Below are positions 1 through 7,817 of a DNA stretch of 64,000 nucleotides, piece by piece. This DNA comes from Prosthecobacter sp. (GTDB taxonomy: Bacteria > Verrucomicrobiota > Verrucomicrobiia > Verrucomicrobiales > Verrucomicrobiaceae), in contig JAFMIR010000008.1 in the NCBI GenBank assembly GCA_017853885.1, forward strand, positions 62,001-126,000. Direction: 5' to 3'. The translations under genes and the position numbers were made by a program. Numbering within the stretch: the first letter of the stretch is position 1; the number at the start of each line of letters is the position of its first letter. A model generated the notes under the pieces. It did not search any database, was not told the origin of the DNA, and was given only the letters and a program-made list of their open reading frames with translations.

Positions 1-515
1 GCCTTGTTCATCGACGCTTCGGCCTTCAGAGGATACTTGTGGCCGAAGCTGTAATAAGCCCACTGTCCTGGCTCGTCCTTGTAACGGACGGAATCCTTGA
101 CGGTGATCTCCAGGCCGGTGAACTCACCCATGAAATAACCCTTGCCACTGGAGGCCTCTTTCGAGCCAACGGCGGAGAGTTCCTTGATGAGCACGGTCCC
201 TTCTGGATACTTGCCGGTCTTTTCAAACGCCGCGTAGCTGATGGGGTCCATGTAAACCGCGTGAAACTCTGGGAAGGAGGCTTCGCCGTCGTTCATGTCA
301 TTGGGAGTGAGAGGGGTGCCCACATACACCCACTTGCGGTAAACCGATGGCTCTGGACGGACGATTTTCCCGTCCGCTGTGTATGTGAGGAAGGAAAGGC
401 CTGTGGCCGCACCATCAGCAGCCGTTGCCTGCTTGGCGGAGCCTTGGAACAGAACAAGGCCGCCGACAATAGCAGCCAGTCCGGCGGTGAGGGTCATAGC
501 AAATTTCTTTTTCAT
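1..515 (-). CDS. Cytochrome P460 family protein (partial, 3' end beyond window)
   Basis: At least 171 codons read from the ATG at 515 leftward off the window edge with no stop. Residues 1 to about 33 form a signal peptide (MKKKF start, then an Ala/Gly/Leu-rich core). The following region contains KWVYVGTPLTPNDMN and EFHAVYMDP, which fit the cytochrome P460 fold. Known P460 proteins bind a c-type haem through a C-terminal CxxCH and act on hydroxylamine or nitric oxide in the periplasm. That motif would lie outside the window, so the haem site cannot be confirmed. A TATGAT-N4-ATCATA palindrome at 611-626 lies about 100 bp upstream, suggesting control by the Crp/Fnr protein encoded next door. 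Confidence 0.75.
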   Translation of the reverse strand, partial: MKKKFAMTLTAGLAAIVGGLVLFQGSAKQATAADGAATGLSFLTYTADGKIVRPEPSVYRKWVYVGTPLTPNDMNDGEASFPEFHAVYMDPISYAAFEKTGKYPEGTVLIKELSAVGSKEASSGKGYFMGEFTGLEITVKDSVRYKDEPGQWAYYSFGHKYPLKAEASMNK

Positions 516-610
516 GGTGGTATGGATGGTGTGTTGTTGGATTGGGTTACAAGCCGCCGAACGAATATTCGCCGACTTGATGAGTCGTAGCACCATCCTG
601 GCAGAGCGAG

Positions 611-626
611 TATGATTGCGATCATA
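611..626. promoter_or_regulatory. FNR-like operator, copy 1 (upstream of P460 gene)
   Basis: TATGAT-TGCG-ATCATA, a perfect 6+6 inverted repeat with a 4-nt spacer. It lies between the stop of the Crp/Fnr gene (642) and the start of the P460 gene (515, minus strand). The geometry equals FNR/CRP-family half-sites, and the TGA core is what the conserved Glu/Arg pair of such regulators reads. If it acts as a class II activator site, a -10 would fall near 584-589 on the minus strand, where TACGAC is present. Confidence 0.7.
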
Positions 627-641
627 CAGCTTGTCTGATCG

Positions 642-1244
642 CTACTTCAGCACGTGGACGCTGCCGCGCTCTCGCTTAATCACGCCCTGTTTTTCCAACC
701 TCGCCAGTGAACGATAAATCGATTCCCGCGTCAGCCCAAGTTCGGCACCGATGGCACCCATCCTGCCTTCAAAATCCATCACATCATCGCCAAGGGATGC
801 CTGCCACTGAAACCACATCATCAACCGCTCGTCCGCAGAGCGAACGGTGGAAAGCTCACGCATCATGAGCGCCTCAGTGTAGCGCAGGGCCATGCAGGAA
901 AAGAACTGGTCTGCCAGCTGTGGCTGCGAGCGGAAGGCTTCCAACAGTCGCTCCTTTTGCATGGATACGAGCACGGAGTCAACCGTGGCAATCGCGGTGA
1001 AGGGGTGTTCCTCCAAAAACGCCCCTGCTTCTCCGAGCGCAGCACCAGTCCTGGCGCGAAAGAAGACCAGCTCCTGTCCGCTGCTCAAATACCGTAATGC
1101 TCGAATCTCTCCTTCGATCACGAAGTAGATTCTGGAGGTCGGCGACCCTTCTTGGAAAACGGTGGCGCCCGCTTTGACTTTTCGCGAGAGAACCTCGGCT
1201 TTGGGAAAAGAGGACAACAGAGTTCGGAGGTTGTAAGCAGACAT
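642..1244 (-). CDS. Crp/Fnr family transcriptional regulator
   Basis: 200 residues from the ATG at 1244; a GTG at 1253 is an alternative start. Residues about 15-110 form a cyclic-nucleotide-binding-type beta barrel, followed by the dimer helix and a C-terminal winged helix with recognition helix LTRESIYRSLARLEKQG. This aligns with CRP SRETVGR and keeps the Glu and second Arg that read a TGA half-site. The CRP cAMP phosphate-binding Arg-Ser is absent (FTAIAT follows the GE), and there is no FNR-type N-terminal Cys cluster. The signal is therefore probably neither cAMP nor an FNR-like Fe-S cluster. The gene is divergent from msrBA1, and a palindrome at 1299-1314 sits in the shared promoter region, implying autoregulation. 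It is the best candidate regulator of the four operators in this region. Confidence 0.9.
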   Translation of the reverse strand: MSAYNLRTLLSSFPKAEVLSRKVKAGATVFQEGSPTSRIYFVIEGEIRALRYLSSGQELVFFRARTGAALGEAGAFLEEHPFTAIATVDSVLVSMQKERLLEAFRSQPQLADQFFSCMALRYTEALMMRELSTVRSADERLMMWFQWQASLGDDVMDFEGRMGAIGAELGLTRESIYRSLARLEKQGVIKRERGSVHVLK

Positions 1245-1298
1245 GGCGAACACGAGCTACAAAGTTTTGGGTGGTTCGCAAGACTGACAAGTGCGGCG

Positions 1299-1314
1299 TA
1301 TGATTTGGATCATA
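1299..1314. promoter_or_regulatory. FNR-like operator, copy 2 (crp/msrBA1 divergent region)
   Basis: TATGAT-TTGG-ATCATA, a perfect 6+6 inverted repeat. It lies 54 bp upstream of the Crp/Fnr start (minus) and 81 bp upstream of the first msrBA start (plus), so it can serve both genes. It is the same palindrome as at 611-626, with close variants at 5154-5169 and 11946-11961. Confidence 0.75.
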
Positions 1315-1395
1315 TGCTCTCTATGGCATTAGTGCTGTAGCACCGGTTGACGGGCGCACTGCGCTTAGTCTGCCCTTCACTCACCCAAAATCACC

Positions 1396-2385
1396 ATGCT
1401 ACGCTGGATCGACATACTAAAATTTGCCGCCAATGGCAATCCTGAGCCTGACCGTGAGGTCGATAAAACGGATGAAGAATGGGAGTCCATCCTTACGCCG
1501 GAACAGTTCCGCGTCACGCGCCAGCACGGCACGGAGCGGGCTTTCAGCTCGGAGATGTGTGAGCTTTTCGAGCCGGGCAAGTATCAGTGCGTCTGCTGCG
1601 GCACGGTCCTGTTTGATTCGGGGGAAAAGTTCGACAGCGGCACGGGCTGGCCTTCTTTTACGCAGCCTGCAAAGGAGAATGCCATCGCCTATTACAAGGA
1701 CGACAGCCATGGCATGAGCCGGGTGGAGACGCTGTGCAACACCTGTGACGCACACCTGGGCCATGTGTTCCCCGATGGGCCGGAGCCGAGCAAGCTGCGC
1801 TACTGCATCAATGCCGTGGCACTCGAGAAGGTGGAGTCCAATGAAGCGAAAGCCACCTTCGGCGGTGGATGCTTCTGGTGCACAGAGGCGGTTTTCCAGC
1901 GCATCAAAGGCGTCATCGCCGTGCGCAGCGGCTACAGCGGTGGGGATGTGATCAATCCCACCTACCGCGAGGTGTGCAGCGGCCGCACCGGTCATGCGGA
2001 GGTCATTGAAGTGACCTTTGATCCGGAGGTAGTTGGCTTCGAGGACATCGTGCGCGTGCATCTGGGCACGCATGATCCGACGACACTCAATCAACAGGGA
2101 GCTGACAGGGGCACGCAATACCGCAGCGTCATTTTTTACCGCAATGATGAGGAGAAACAGGCCGCGCTGGATCTGATCAAGGAGTATGAGGGGGCGTTGA
2201 ACAAGTCTGTGGTAACCGAGGTGCGGACCTTTGTGGCTTTTTATCCCGCTGAAGGCGAGCACCAGAACTACTACAATGGAAACGCAGATCGAAATCCCTA
2301 CTGCGCCGCAGTCATCGAGCCGAAGCTGGCGAAGTTCCGCAAGGCTTTTCCAGAGATGATCGATAAACAGGCTGACGTCCGCTAA
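1396..2385 (+). CDS. msrBA: Bifunctional methionine sulfoxide reductase B/A (copy 1)
   Basis: 329 residues. Residues about 20-145 are MsrB, which reduces methionine-R-sulfoxide. Zinc-site pairs CVCC and CNTC are visible, with the GTGWPSF motif and catalytic Cys in RYCINAVAL. Residues about 150-320 are MsrA, which acts on the S-sulfoxide, with GGGCFWC. The B-then-A order is one of the known fusion types. There is no signal peptide, so the enzyme is cytoplasmic. It is first gene of a probable operon with the K+ channel (9-bp gap), the flavoprotein disulfide reductase and the glycosylase-like gene. A second, divergent paralogue lies 2.9 kb downstream. Transcription is probably controlled from the palindrome at 1299-1314. 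Confidence 0.96.
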   Translation: MLRWIDILKFAANGNPEPDREVDKTDEEWESILTPEQFRVTRQHGTERAFSSEMCELFEPGKYQCVCCGTVLFDSGEKFDSGTGWPSFTQPAKENAIAYYKDDSHGMSRVETLCNTCDAHLGHVFPDGPEPSKLRYCINAVALEKVESNEAKATFGGGCFWCTEAVFQRIKGVIAVRSGYSGGDVINPTYREVCSGRTGHAEVIEVTFDPEVVGFEDIVRVHLGTHDPTTLNQQGADRGTQYRSVIFYRNDEEKQAALDLIKEYEGALNKSVVTEVRTFVAFYPAEGEHQNYYNGNADRNPYCAAVIEPKLAKFRKAFPEMIDKQADVR

Positions 2386-2394
2386 GCACCCCTG

Positions 2395-3159
2395 ATGAAT
2401 CACGACTGCTCTTGCCCCACGGGCCCGATCTACCGCCACCGGAACAAAACGCTGTTGGCAGCACTATCCATTTTTGTGCTTCTGAGCCCATTTTTTGAAA
2501 CCGGGGGCGCTGGAGACGTGGCGCTGGCCATCATGGCCAGCCTGCTGATCACTTCCTGTGCTCTAGCCGTGCCCGGCTCCGTGGACAAGCGGCGCATGGC
2601 GCTCGTGCTTGCAGGCCTGGCAGTGGCGGGGCATGTAGCCAGCGCTTTGGTGCCCGGTTCCCCCGCCCTAATCGTCGTGGCGGACATTCTCACCTCTGCC
2701 TTGTTGTGCTGCGTGATCTACCTGGTGATGTTCAGGCTCTTCCGGGCAAAATCCATCGGCTCGGAACAAGTCTGTGCGGGCGTGTCCGTGTATCTGCTGC
2801 TGGCGCTGGTGTTTGCCCGTCTGTATCATGTGGTGCAGACGCTCAGCCCCGGGGCGTTTGTGGATGGAGCACACGCAAAGGTTCCCACCTATCACGACTT
2901 CATTTACTTCTCCTTCGTGACGCTCACCACCGTGGGCTATGGCGATCTGGTGCCTCTGCAGCCTGCGGTGAAGTCGCTGGCCATGCTGGAAGCGCTCTGT
3001 GGTGTGCTCTACTTGGGCATTCTCATTTCTCGCCTGACCAGCCTTTATCAGCCCGCACGGTTGGAGGAAACCGTCGAACATGCTGTCGAGGAAGCGCTGG
3101 AGCATCACGACCATCGAGAGCACAAAGCTACCAAATCACCGAACACACACGATGCCTGA
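2395..3159 (+). CDS. Two-pore-loop type potassium channel family protein
   Basis: 254 residues. Several hydrophobic helices span roughly residues 18-130. An ion-channel pore follows with selectivity filter TTVGYGD at residues 178-184 and a last transmembrane helix near 195-215. The C-terminal tail is charged and His-rich. The TVGYGD filter supports K+ selectivity. No RCK/TrkA nucleotide-binding domain is present. The gene lies between msrBA1 (9-bp gap) and the flavoprotein gene, whose ATG overlaps its end by 8 bp, so the three are probably co-transcribed. Its role in a redox operon is unknown; K+ efflux channels are linked to electrophile stress in other bacteria. Confidence 0.88.
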   Translation: MNHDCSCPTGPIYRHRNKTLLAALSIFVLLSPFFETGGAGDVALAIMASLLITSCALAVPGSVDKRRMALVLAGLAVAGHVASALVPGSPALIVVADILTSALLCCVIYLVMFRLFRAKSIGSEQVCAGVSVYLLLALVFARLYHVVQTLSPGAFVDGAHAKVPTYHDFIYFSFVTLTTVGYGDLVPLQPAVKSLAMLEALCGVLYLGILISRLTSLYQPARLEETVEHAVEEALEHHDHREHKATKSPNTHDA

Positions 3160-4555
3160 CCTGGAAAACTTCGATCTCATCATCCTAGGCGGAGGCCGCG
3201 CGGCGGTGCTGGCCACGGCTGCGGCCAAAGCAGGAAAAAAGACTGCCCTCATCGAGCGTGACCGGCTGGGAGGGGTCTGCCCCAACCGCGGCTGCGTGCC
3301 GTCGAAGCTGCTCATCGGCTTTGCCGAGGCGGCGCGACATGTGCGTCATGCAGACCGGCATTTCATCGATGCGGAGTTGCGCGGCATCGACACAGCGAAA
3401 CTTTTTGCCAGCGTGGCGGAATACGCCGCTGGTGTGGATCCGCGCTACGAAGGGCGGCTGAAAAATGGGGGCGTGACCTTGATCCGTGGCGAAGGCATGT
3501 TCTCCGGCCCGAAAGTCATCACCGTCGGCGAGCGGCGGCTCACCGCACCGGACATCGTCATCGCCACCGGCTCGCGGCCATCACCGGTGCCAGCGGCGTA
3601 TGCCCATCTGCCCGTGTGGACGAGTGATTCACTCTTCCCGCTGCACGGAGCAGCCCCGCGCAGCCTGATCGTGATCGGCAGCGGATTCATCGGCGTGGAA
3701 ATGGGCGCATTCTTTGCCGGTATCGGCACGCGCACGATGCTCTTTGCCCGTGGTGACCGGCTGCTGGGCCGCGCGGATGCGGACATCGAGAGAACCTTTG
3801 CCGCCGAGTTCTCCAAAGAGGTGGAGACACATCTGCACGCCACGCTGGCCGAGCTGACACATGACGGCAGCAGCTTCACCGCTGTCTTTGACATTGCGGG
3901 CCAGCGCCAGACTTTTCAGGCGGAGGCGGTGCTGTTTGCCATCGGACGCATCCCGAACACCGAAGCGCTCAATCTCGCCGCCACCGGCCTCGCTGCCGGA
4001 CCGCGCGGCTTCATCCCGGTGGACGGGCATCTGCAAACCAGCGTGCCGGGCATCTACGCCGCAGGTGATGTGAATGGCCGCTTCATGCTGCAACATGCCG
4101 CCTCGTATGAGGTGCAATATTTGCGCCAGCGTCTGCTCAAGGGCGGGACAGCTCCCATTGGAACACCGCACATCGCACACGCCATCTTTTCCCACCCGGA
4201 GGTAGCCAGCGTGGGACAGACGGAGGATCAGCTCAAGGCCGCAGGCACGCCTTACGTCGCCGTTCATCAGGACTGGCTCAACAGCGCCCGCGCCATGAGC
4301 CTGCGCGTGGAGTATCCGCGCATCAAGCTCCTAGTCTCGCCTGCGGATTACAGCATTCTCGGCTGTCATCTCATCGGGCCGGAATCCAGCACCCTGCTGC
4401 ATCAGGTGATGATGCTGATGCATTTGAAAAACGATGTCCGCGAGCTGGCGGAGATGGTTTACATCCATCCCGCGCTCAATGAACTCTTCCTCGCCGCCGC
4501 CGTGTCGGCTGTGCGTGAAGTAAGGGCGCATCAAGGCCGTGAGAAAAAGGCATGA
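3152..4555 (+). CDS. FAD-dependent pyridine nucleotide-disulfide oxidoreductase (mercuric reductase-like)
   Basis: 467 residues from the ATG at 3152, which overlaps the channel gene by 8 bp. The N-terminal FAD loop is LIILGGGRAAVLA and the redox-active disulfide is CPNRGC within GGVCPNRGCVPSK. An NAD(P) Rossmann motif (VIGSGFIGVEMG) and the second FAD motif (IYAAGDV) follow. The C-terminal dimerisation domain contains MVYIHPALNEL, where the His-Pro matches the general base of this superfamily. No HMA domain and no C-terminal Cys pair of true MerA is present, so mercury reduction is unlikely. It may supply electrons to thiol systems or act as a soluble transhydrogenase or lipoamide-dehydrogenase relative. 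Substrate is undetermined. Confidence 0.88.
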   Translation: MPDLENFDLIILGGGRAAVLATAAAKAGKKTALIERDRLGGVCPNRGCVPSKLLIGFAEAARHVRHADRHFIDAELRGIDTAKLFASVAEYAAGVDPRYEGRLKNGGVTLIRGEGMFSGPKVITVGERRLTAPDIVIATGSRPSPVPAAYAHLPVWTSDSLFPLHGAAPRSLIVIGSGFIGVEMGAFFAGIGTRTMLFARGDRLLGRADADIERTFAAEFSKEVETHLHATLAELTHDGSSFTAVFDIAGQRQTFQAEAVLFAIGRIPNTEALNLAATGLAAGPRGFIPVDGHLQTSVPGIYAAGDVNGRFMLQHAASYEVQYLRQRLLKGGTAPIGTPHIAHAIFSHPEVASVGQTEDQLKAAGTPYVAVHQDWLNSARAMSLRVEYPRIKLLVSPADYSILGCHLIGPESSTLLHQVMMLMHLKNDVRELAEMVYIHPALNELFLAAAVSAVREVRAHQGREKKA

Positions 4556-4559
4556 ACCC

Positions 4560-5135
4560 ATGCAAGCCCTGCTGCGGAGGATCGCCGCTTGCACCATCTG
4601 TGCGGAAAAGCTTCCCCACCCACCACGCCCCATCGTGCAGGGGGCACCGGGCGCGCGGTTGATCATCATCGGGCAGGCACCGGGGGCCAAGGTCCACGCC
4701 AGCGGCGTCCCGTGGAAGGATGCCAGCGGGGATCTGCTGCGGGACTGGCTGCAAATCAGCGCGGACACCTTTTATGACCCCGGCAGCGTGGCACTGCTGC
4801 CCATGGGCTTCTGCTATCCCGGAAAAGGCAAACAGGGCGATCTGCCGCCACGCCCCGAGTGCGCTCCGCAGTGGCACGAATCCTTTCTGTCACACCTGAA
4901 AGGGCCGCACCTAATCCTGCTCATCGGCCAGTATGCACAAGGCCGCTACCTCGGGGAAGGGCGTAAGCCCACGCTCACGGAAAACGTCCGCGCCGTCAAA
5001 ACGAATGCAGCGCCCTACTTCGCACTGCCGCACCCTTCGCCGAGAAACCGTATTTGGTTGAAGAAAAACGAGTGGTTCACCACCGAGGTGCTCCCGGAAC
5101 TACGCAGGCGGGTGCGGGAGGCCCTGGGCGGGTGA
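4560..5135 (+). CDS. Uracil-DNA glycosylase superfamily protein
   Basis: 191 residues from the ATG at 4560, chosen because AAAGG lies at a suitable distance upstream; a GTG at 4539 would add seven residues. Motif A is GQAPG and motif B is HPSPRN, with PWKDASGDLL between them, as in the single-domain glycosylases related to families 4 and 5. These enzymes remove uracil or other damaged bases. An N-terminal CTIC pair is present, but the four-Cys Fe-S pattern of family 4 is not complete. It is the last gene of the msrBA1 operon, separated by 4 bp from the flavoprotein gene. DNA base repair fits an oxidative-damage operon. Confidence 0.8.
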   Translation: MQALLRRIAACTICAEKLPHPPRPIVQGAPGARLIIIGQAPGAKVHASGVPWKDASGDLLRDWLQISADTFYDPGSVALLPMGFCYPGKGKQGDLPPRPECAPQWHESFLSHLKGPHLILLIGQYAQGRYLGEGRKPTLTENVRAVKTNAAPYFALPHPSPRNRIWLKKNEWFTTEVLPELRRRVREALGG

Positions 5136-5153
5136 AAGGGCTGCCTACCGGCA

Positions 5154-5169
5154 CATGATCACAATCATA
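5154..5169. promoter_or_regulatory. FNR-like operator, copy 3 (upstream of msrBA2)
   Basis: CATGAT-CACA-ATCATA: a 5+5 perfect inverted repeat (ATGAT/ATCAT) that matches the other copies at all but the first base. It lies 75 bp upstream of the second msrBA start and 18 bp after the glycosylase-like stop. The distance to the start codon resembles that at msrBA1. Confidence 0.7.
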
Positions 5170-5244
5170 TGGCGCAGACCACAGCGGTGATAGGGACCCC
5201 TGTGGCTCAATCCATGAGCACCGAAACACCAACCCGCACCCACT

Positions 5245-6288
5245 ATGTTACGCTGGAAAGATGTCATCAAGCTCGGAACCTCCGGAAACCCCAAGCCCGA
5301 TCTCCGGGTGGAGAAGACGGCCGAAGAATGGCGTGAGCTGCTCCCGCCGGAGCAATTTCACATCACGCGCGAGGCAGGCACGGAGCGCCGCAACAGCTCC
5401 CCCATGTGCCGCCTGTTCGAGCCAGGCCAGTATGCCTGCGTTTGCTGCGGCACTCTGCTTTTTGACTCCGGTGAGAAGTTCAACAGCGGCACCGGCTGGC
5501 CCTCTTTTACCCAGCCCATCAAAGAAGACGCCATCGCCTATCACATCGACAGCTCCTACGGCATGACCCGCGTGGAAGTGACCTGCAATGTGTGCGATGC
5601 CCACCTCGGCCACGTCTTTCAAGATGGGCCGGAGCCCAGCGGCCTGCGTTACTGCATCAATGCGCTCTCGCTCAACAAAATCCACGCTGCGGAGGGAGGC
5701 AAGGCTGAGGCCAGCGCAGCCACTGAAACGCCAAAGCAGCCCGCTGAAAGCAAAGCTACCTTCGGCGGTGGTTGTTTCTGGTGCACGGAAGCGATTTTTC
5801 AGCAACTCAAAGGCGTCAAAAAAGTCGAGAGCGGCTACAGCGGTGGAGACGCGCACGATCCCACTTATCACGAAGTCTGCTCAGGTGAGACCGGTCACGC
5901 CGAGGTCATTGAGGTCACCTACGATCCCACGCAGATCACCTTTGAAGACCTGTTGCGGGTTCACATGAGCACGCACAATCCCACCTCGCTTAACAAACAA
6001 GGCGCGGACACCGGCACACAATACCGCAGCATCATCTTTTACCGCGATGCCAAGGAAAAGGCCGTGGCCGAACGCACCGTGGTCGAATACCGCGAACGGC
6101 TCGGCAAACGCATCTTCACGGAGATCAAGCCCTTCGAGCAGTTCTACCGCGCCGAGTCCAGCCACCAGAACTACTACCGGCGCAACGAGGGCACCGGCTA
6201 CTGTGAATCCGTCATCGAGCCGAAGCTGGCACGCTTCCGCGAGAAGTTCGCCCACCTGCTCCCCGCCAAATCTGCTGCGGGGATGTGA
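5245..6288 (+). CDS. msrBA: Bifunctional methionine sulfoxide reductase B/A (copy 2)
   Basis: 347 residues, same architecture as the copy at 1396: MsrB first (CVCC, CNVC zinc pairs, GTGWPSF, RYCINAL) and MsrA second (GGGCFWC). The linker between domains is about 20 residues longer and rich in Ala, Glu and Lys. The two copies begin almost identically (MLRW, then KxGTSGNPKPD against KFAANGNPEPD) but differ throughout, so this is an old duplication rather than a recent repeat. Its own operator-bearing leader separates it from the upstream operon. SelO follows after 39 bp. Confidence 0.96.
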   Translation: MLRWKDVIKLGTSGNPKPDLRVEKTAEEWRELLPPEQFHITREAGTERRNSSPMCRLFEPGQYACVCCGTLLFDSGEKFNSGTGWPSFTQPIKEDAIAYHIDSSYGMTRVEVTCNVCDAHLGHVFQDGPEPSGLRYCINALSLNKIHAAEGGKAEASAATETPKQPAESKATFGGGCFWCTEAIFQQLKGVKKVESGYSGGDAHDPTYHEVCSGETGHAEVIEVTYDPTQITFEDLLRVHMSTHNPTSLNKQGADTGTQYRSIIFYRDAKEKAVAERTVVEYRERLGKRIFTEIKPFEQFYRAESSHQNYYRRNEGTGYCESVIEPKLARFREKFAHLLPAKSAAGM

Positions 6289-6327
6289 ACCACCAACTCA
6301 AACCACCCGCCCCACGCCCACGACATT

Positions 6328-7791
6328 TTGATCCCCTTCGACAACACCTACGCACGGCTGCCCGCCCGCTTTTTCGACCTCTCACAGCCGAAGCGTGTGT
6401 TCGCGCCGGAGCTGGTCATGCTCAATGAAGAACTCGCAGGCGAGCTGCGCATCGACCCCGCCTGGCTGCGCTCGGCGGAGGGCGTGGCCGTGCTGGCAGG
6501 CAACGAGGTGCCTGCTGGCGCAGAACCCCTCTCCCAAGCCTACGCCGGACATCAATTCGGCGGCTGGGTGCCGCAGTTGGGGGATGGTCGCGCCATTCTG
6601 CTGGGCGAGGTGGTGGATCTGAAGGGACAGCGGCGCGACATTCAGCTCAAAGGCTCAGGCCGCACTGCCTTCTCCCGCCGTGGCGATGGCAGGGCCACGC
6701 TCGGTTCCACCGTGCGCGAGTATCTGGTCAGCGAAGCCATGACAGCCCTCGGCGTGCCCAGCACACGAGCGCTGGCCGTCATTGCCACAGGTGAAAACGT
6801 TCCACGTCCCGAGCTGCATCCCGGCGGCATTTTTACCCGCGTGGCCGCCAGCCACATTCGCGTGGGCACCTTCCAGTATCTTTTTGGAAAGCAGGACAAG
6901 GACGGCATCCGCGCGCTGGCAGACTACGCCATCGGCCGCCACTATCCGGAGGTTTCCACGCTCGAAGGACCGGAGCGTTATCTGGAGTTTTTCCGCCGCG
7001 TCTGCACGGCCCAGGCCACGCTCATCGCACGCTGGATGCACTTGGGCTTCATCCACGGCGTCATGAACACGGATAACATGACCATCTCCGGCGAAACCAT
7101 CGACTATGGCCCCTGCGCCTTCATGGAGGCCTTCCACCCGGACACTGTCTTCAGCTCCATCGACCGGGGAGGGCGCTACGCCTGGCGCAACCAACCCGGC
7201 ATCGCCCAGTGGAATCTCGCCCGGCTCGGGGAAACACTTGCCCCGCTGGTGGATGACCACATGGACACGGCCCTGAAACGTATGGATGAGACGCTGGCGG
7301 GATTCGAGGAAACATTCGGAGAGGCGTTCATCAACGGCTTTGGTATCAAACTCGGCCTCGACGAGATGAATGACTCCGCACGCGGCCACCTGAACGCCAC
7401 GCTGCGCTTGATGGCGGAAAACAAAGTGGACTTCACGCTTTTCTTCCGCCACCTGACCCGGCTTGCAGGCGGTGAATTGGATGATCAAGGATTCGCCACA
7501 GCGCTGGGACAGCCGCCGGGGATAACGGCGTGGACCTCTTCATGGCATCAAACTGCCGGGCCAGTGAGCAAGGAACGCCTCCAGCTCATGCGTGAGCGCA
7601 ACCCGATTTTCATTCCTCGCAATCACCGCGTGGAACAGGCCATCCAGGCTGCCGAAGCAGGCGACTATGCTCCTTTTCGTCGCTTCGCCAAAGCGTGGAA
7701 CAGCCCGTATGCCGAGCAATCGGAGCACGCAGACCTCGAACTCCCCGCCAAGCCTCACGAGGCTGTGTGTGAGACCTTTTGCGGCACGTGA
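6328..7791 (+). CDS. selO: SelO/YdiU family protein adenylyltransferase
   Basis: 487 residues from a TTG start at 6328, which gives the family N-terminus (FDNTYARLPARFF). SelO is a pseudokinase-fold enzyme that transfers AMP to protein Ser/Thr/Tyr; in E. coli and mitochondria it is tied to glutathionylation and oxidative stress. Visible motifs include GGWVPQLGDGRA, LKGSGRTAFSRRGDGRA and HGVMNTDNMTI with DYGPCAFMEAF. The protein ends in CETFCGT, so a Cys occupies the third position from the end where vertebrate SelO has selenocysteine. Placement directly after msrBA2 fits a redox-stress role. Confidence 0.94.
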   Translation: MIPFDNTYARLPARFFDLSQPKRVFAPELVMLNEELAGELRIDPAWLRSAEGVAVLAGNEVPAGAEPLSQAYAGHQFGGWVPQLGDGRAILLGEVVDLKGQRRDIQLKGSGRTAFSRRGDGRATLGSTVREYLVSEAMTALGVPSTRALAVIATGENVPRPELHPGGIFTRVAASHIRVGTFQYLFGKQDKDGIRALADYAIGRHYPEVSTLEGPERYLEFFRRVCTAQATLIARWMHLGFIHGVMNTDNMTISGETIDYGPCAFMEAFHPDTVFSSIDRGGRYAWRNQPGIAQWNLARLGETLAPLVDDHMDTALKRMDETLAGFEETFGEAFINGFGIKLGLDEMNDSARGHLNATLRLMAENKVDFTLFFRHLTRLAGGELDDQGFATALGQPPGITAWTSSWHQTAGPVSKERLQLMRERNPIFIPRNHRVEQAIQAAEAGDYAPFRRFAKAWNSPYAEQSEHADLELPAKPHEAVCETFCGT

Positions 7792-7817
7792 GACCGTCTC
7801 GCTCGACTTCATTACCC

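Noticed and set aside
1417..2439. 340-codon open frame on the minus strand opposite msrBA1
   Set aside because: It is a shadow of the strongly conserved msrBA gene; the protein has no recognisable motif and is Ala/His/Arg-biased.
3152..4555. True mercuric reductase
   Set aside because: No HMA domain and no C-terminal vicinal Cys pair; no other mer genes are nearby.
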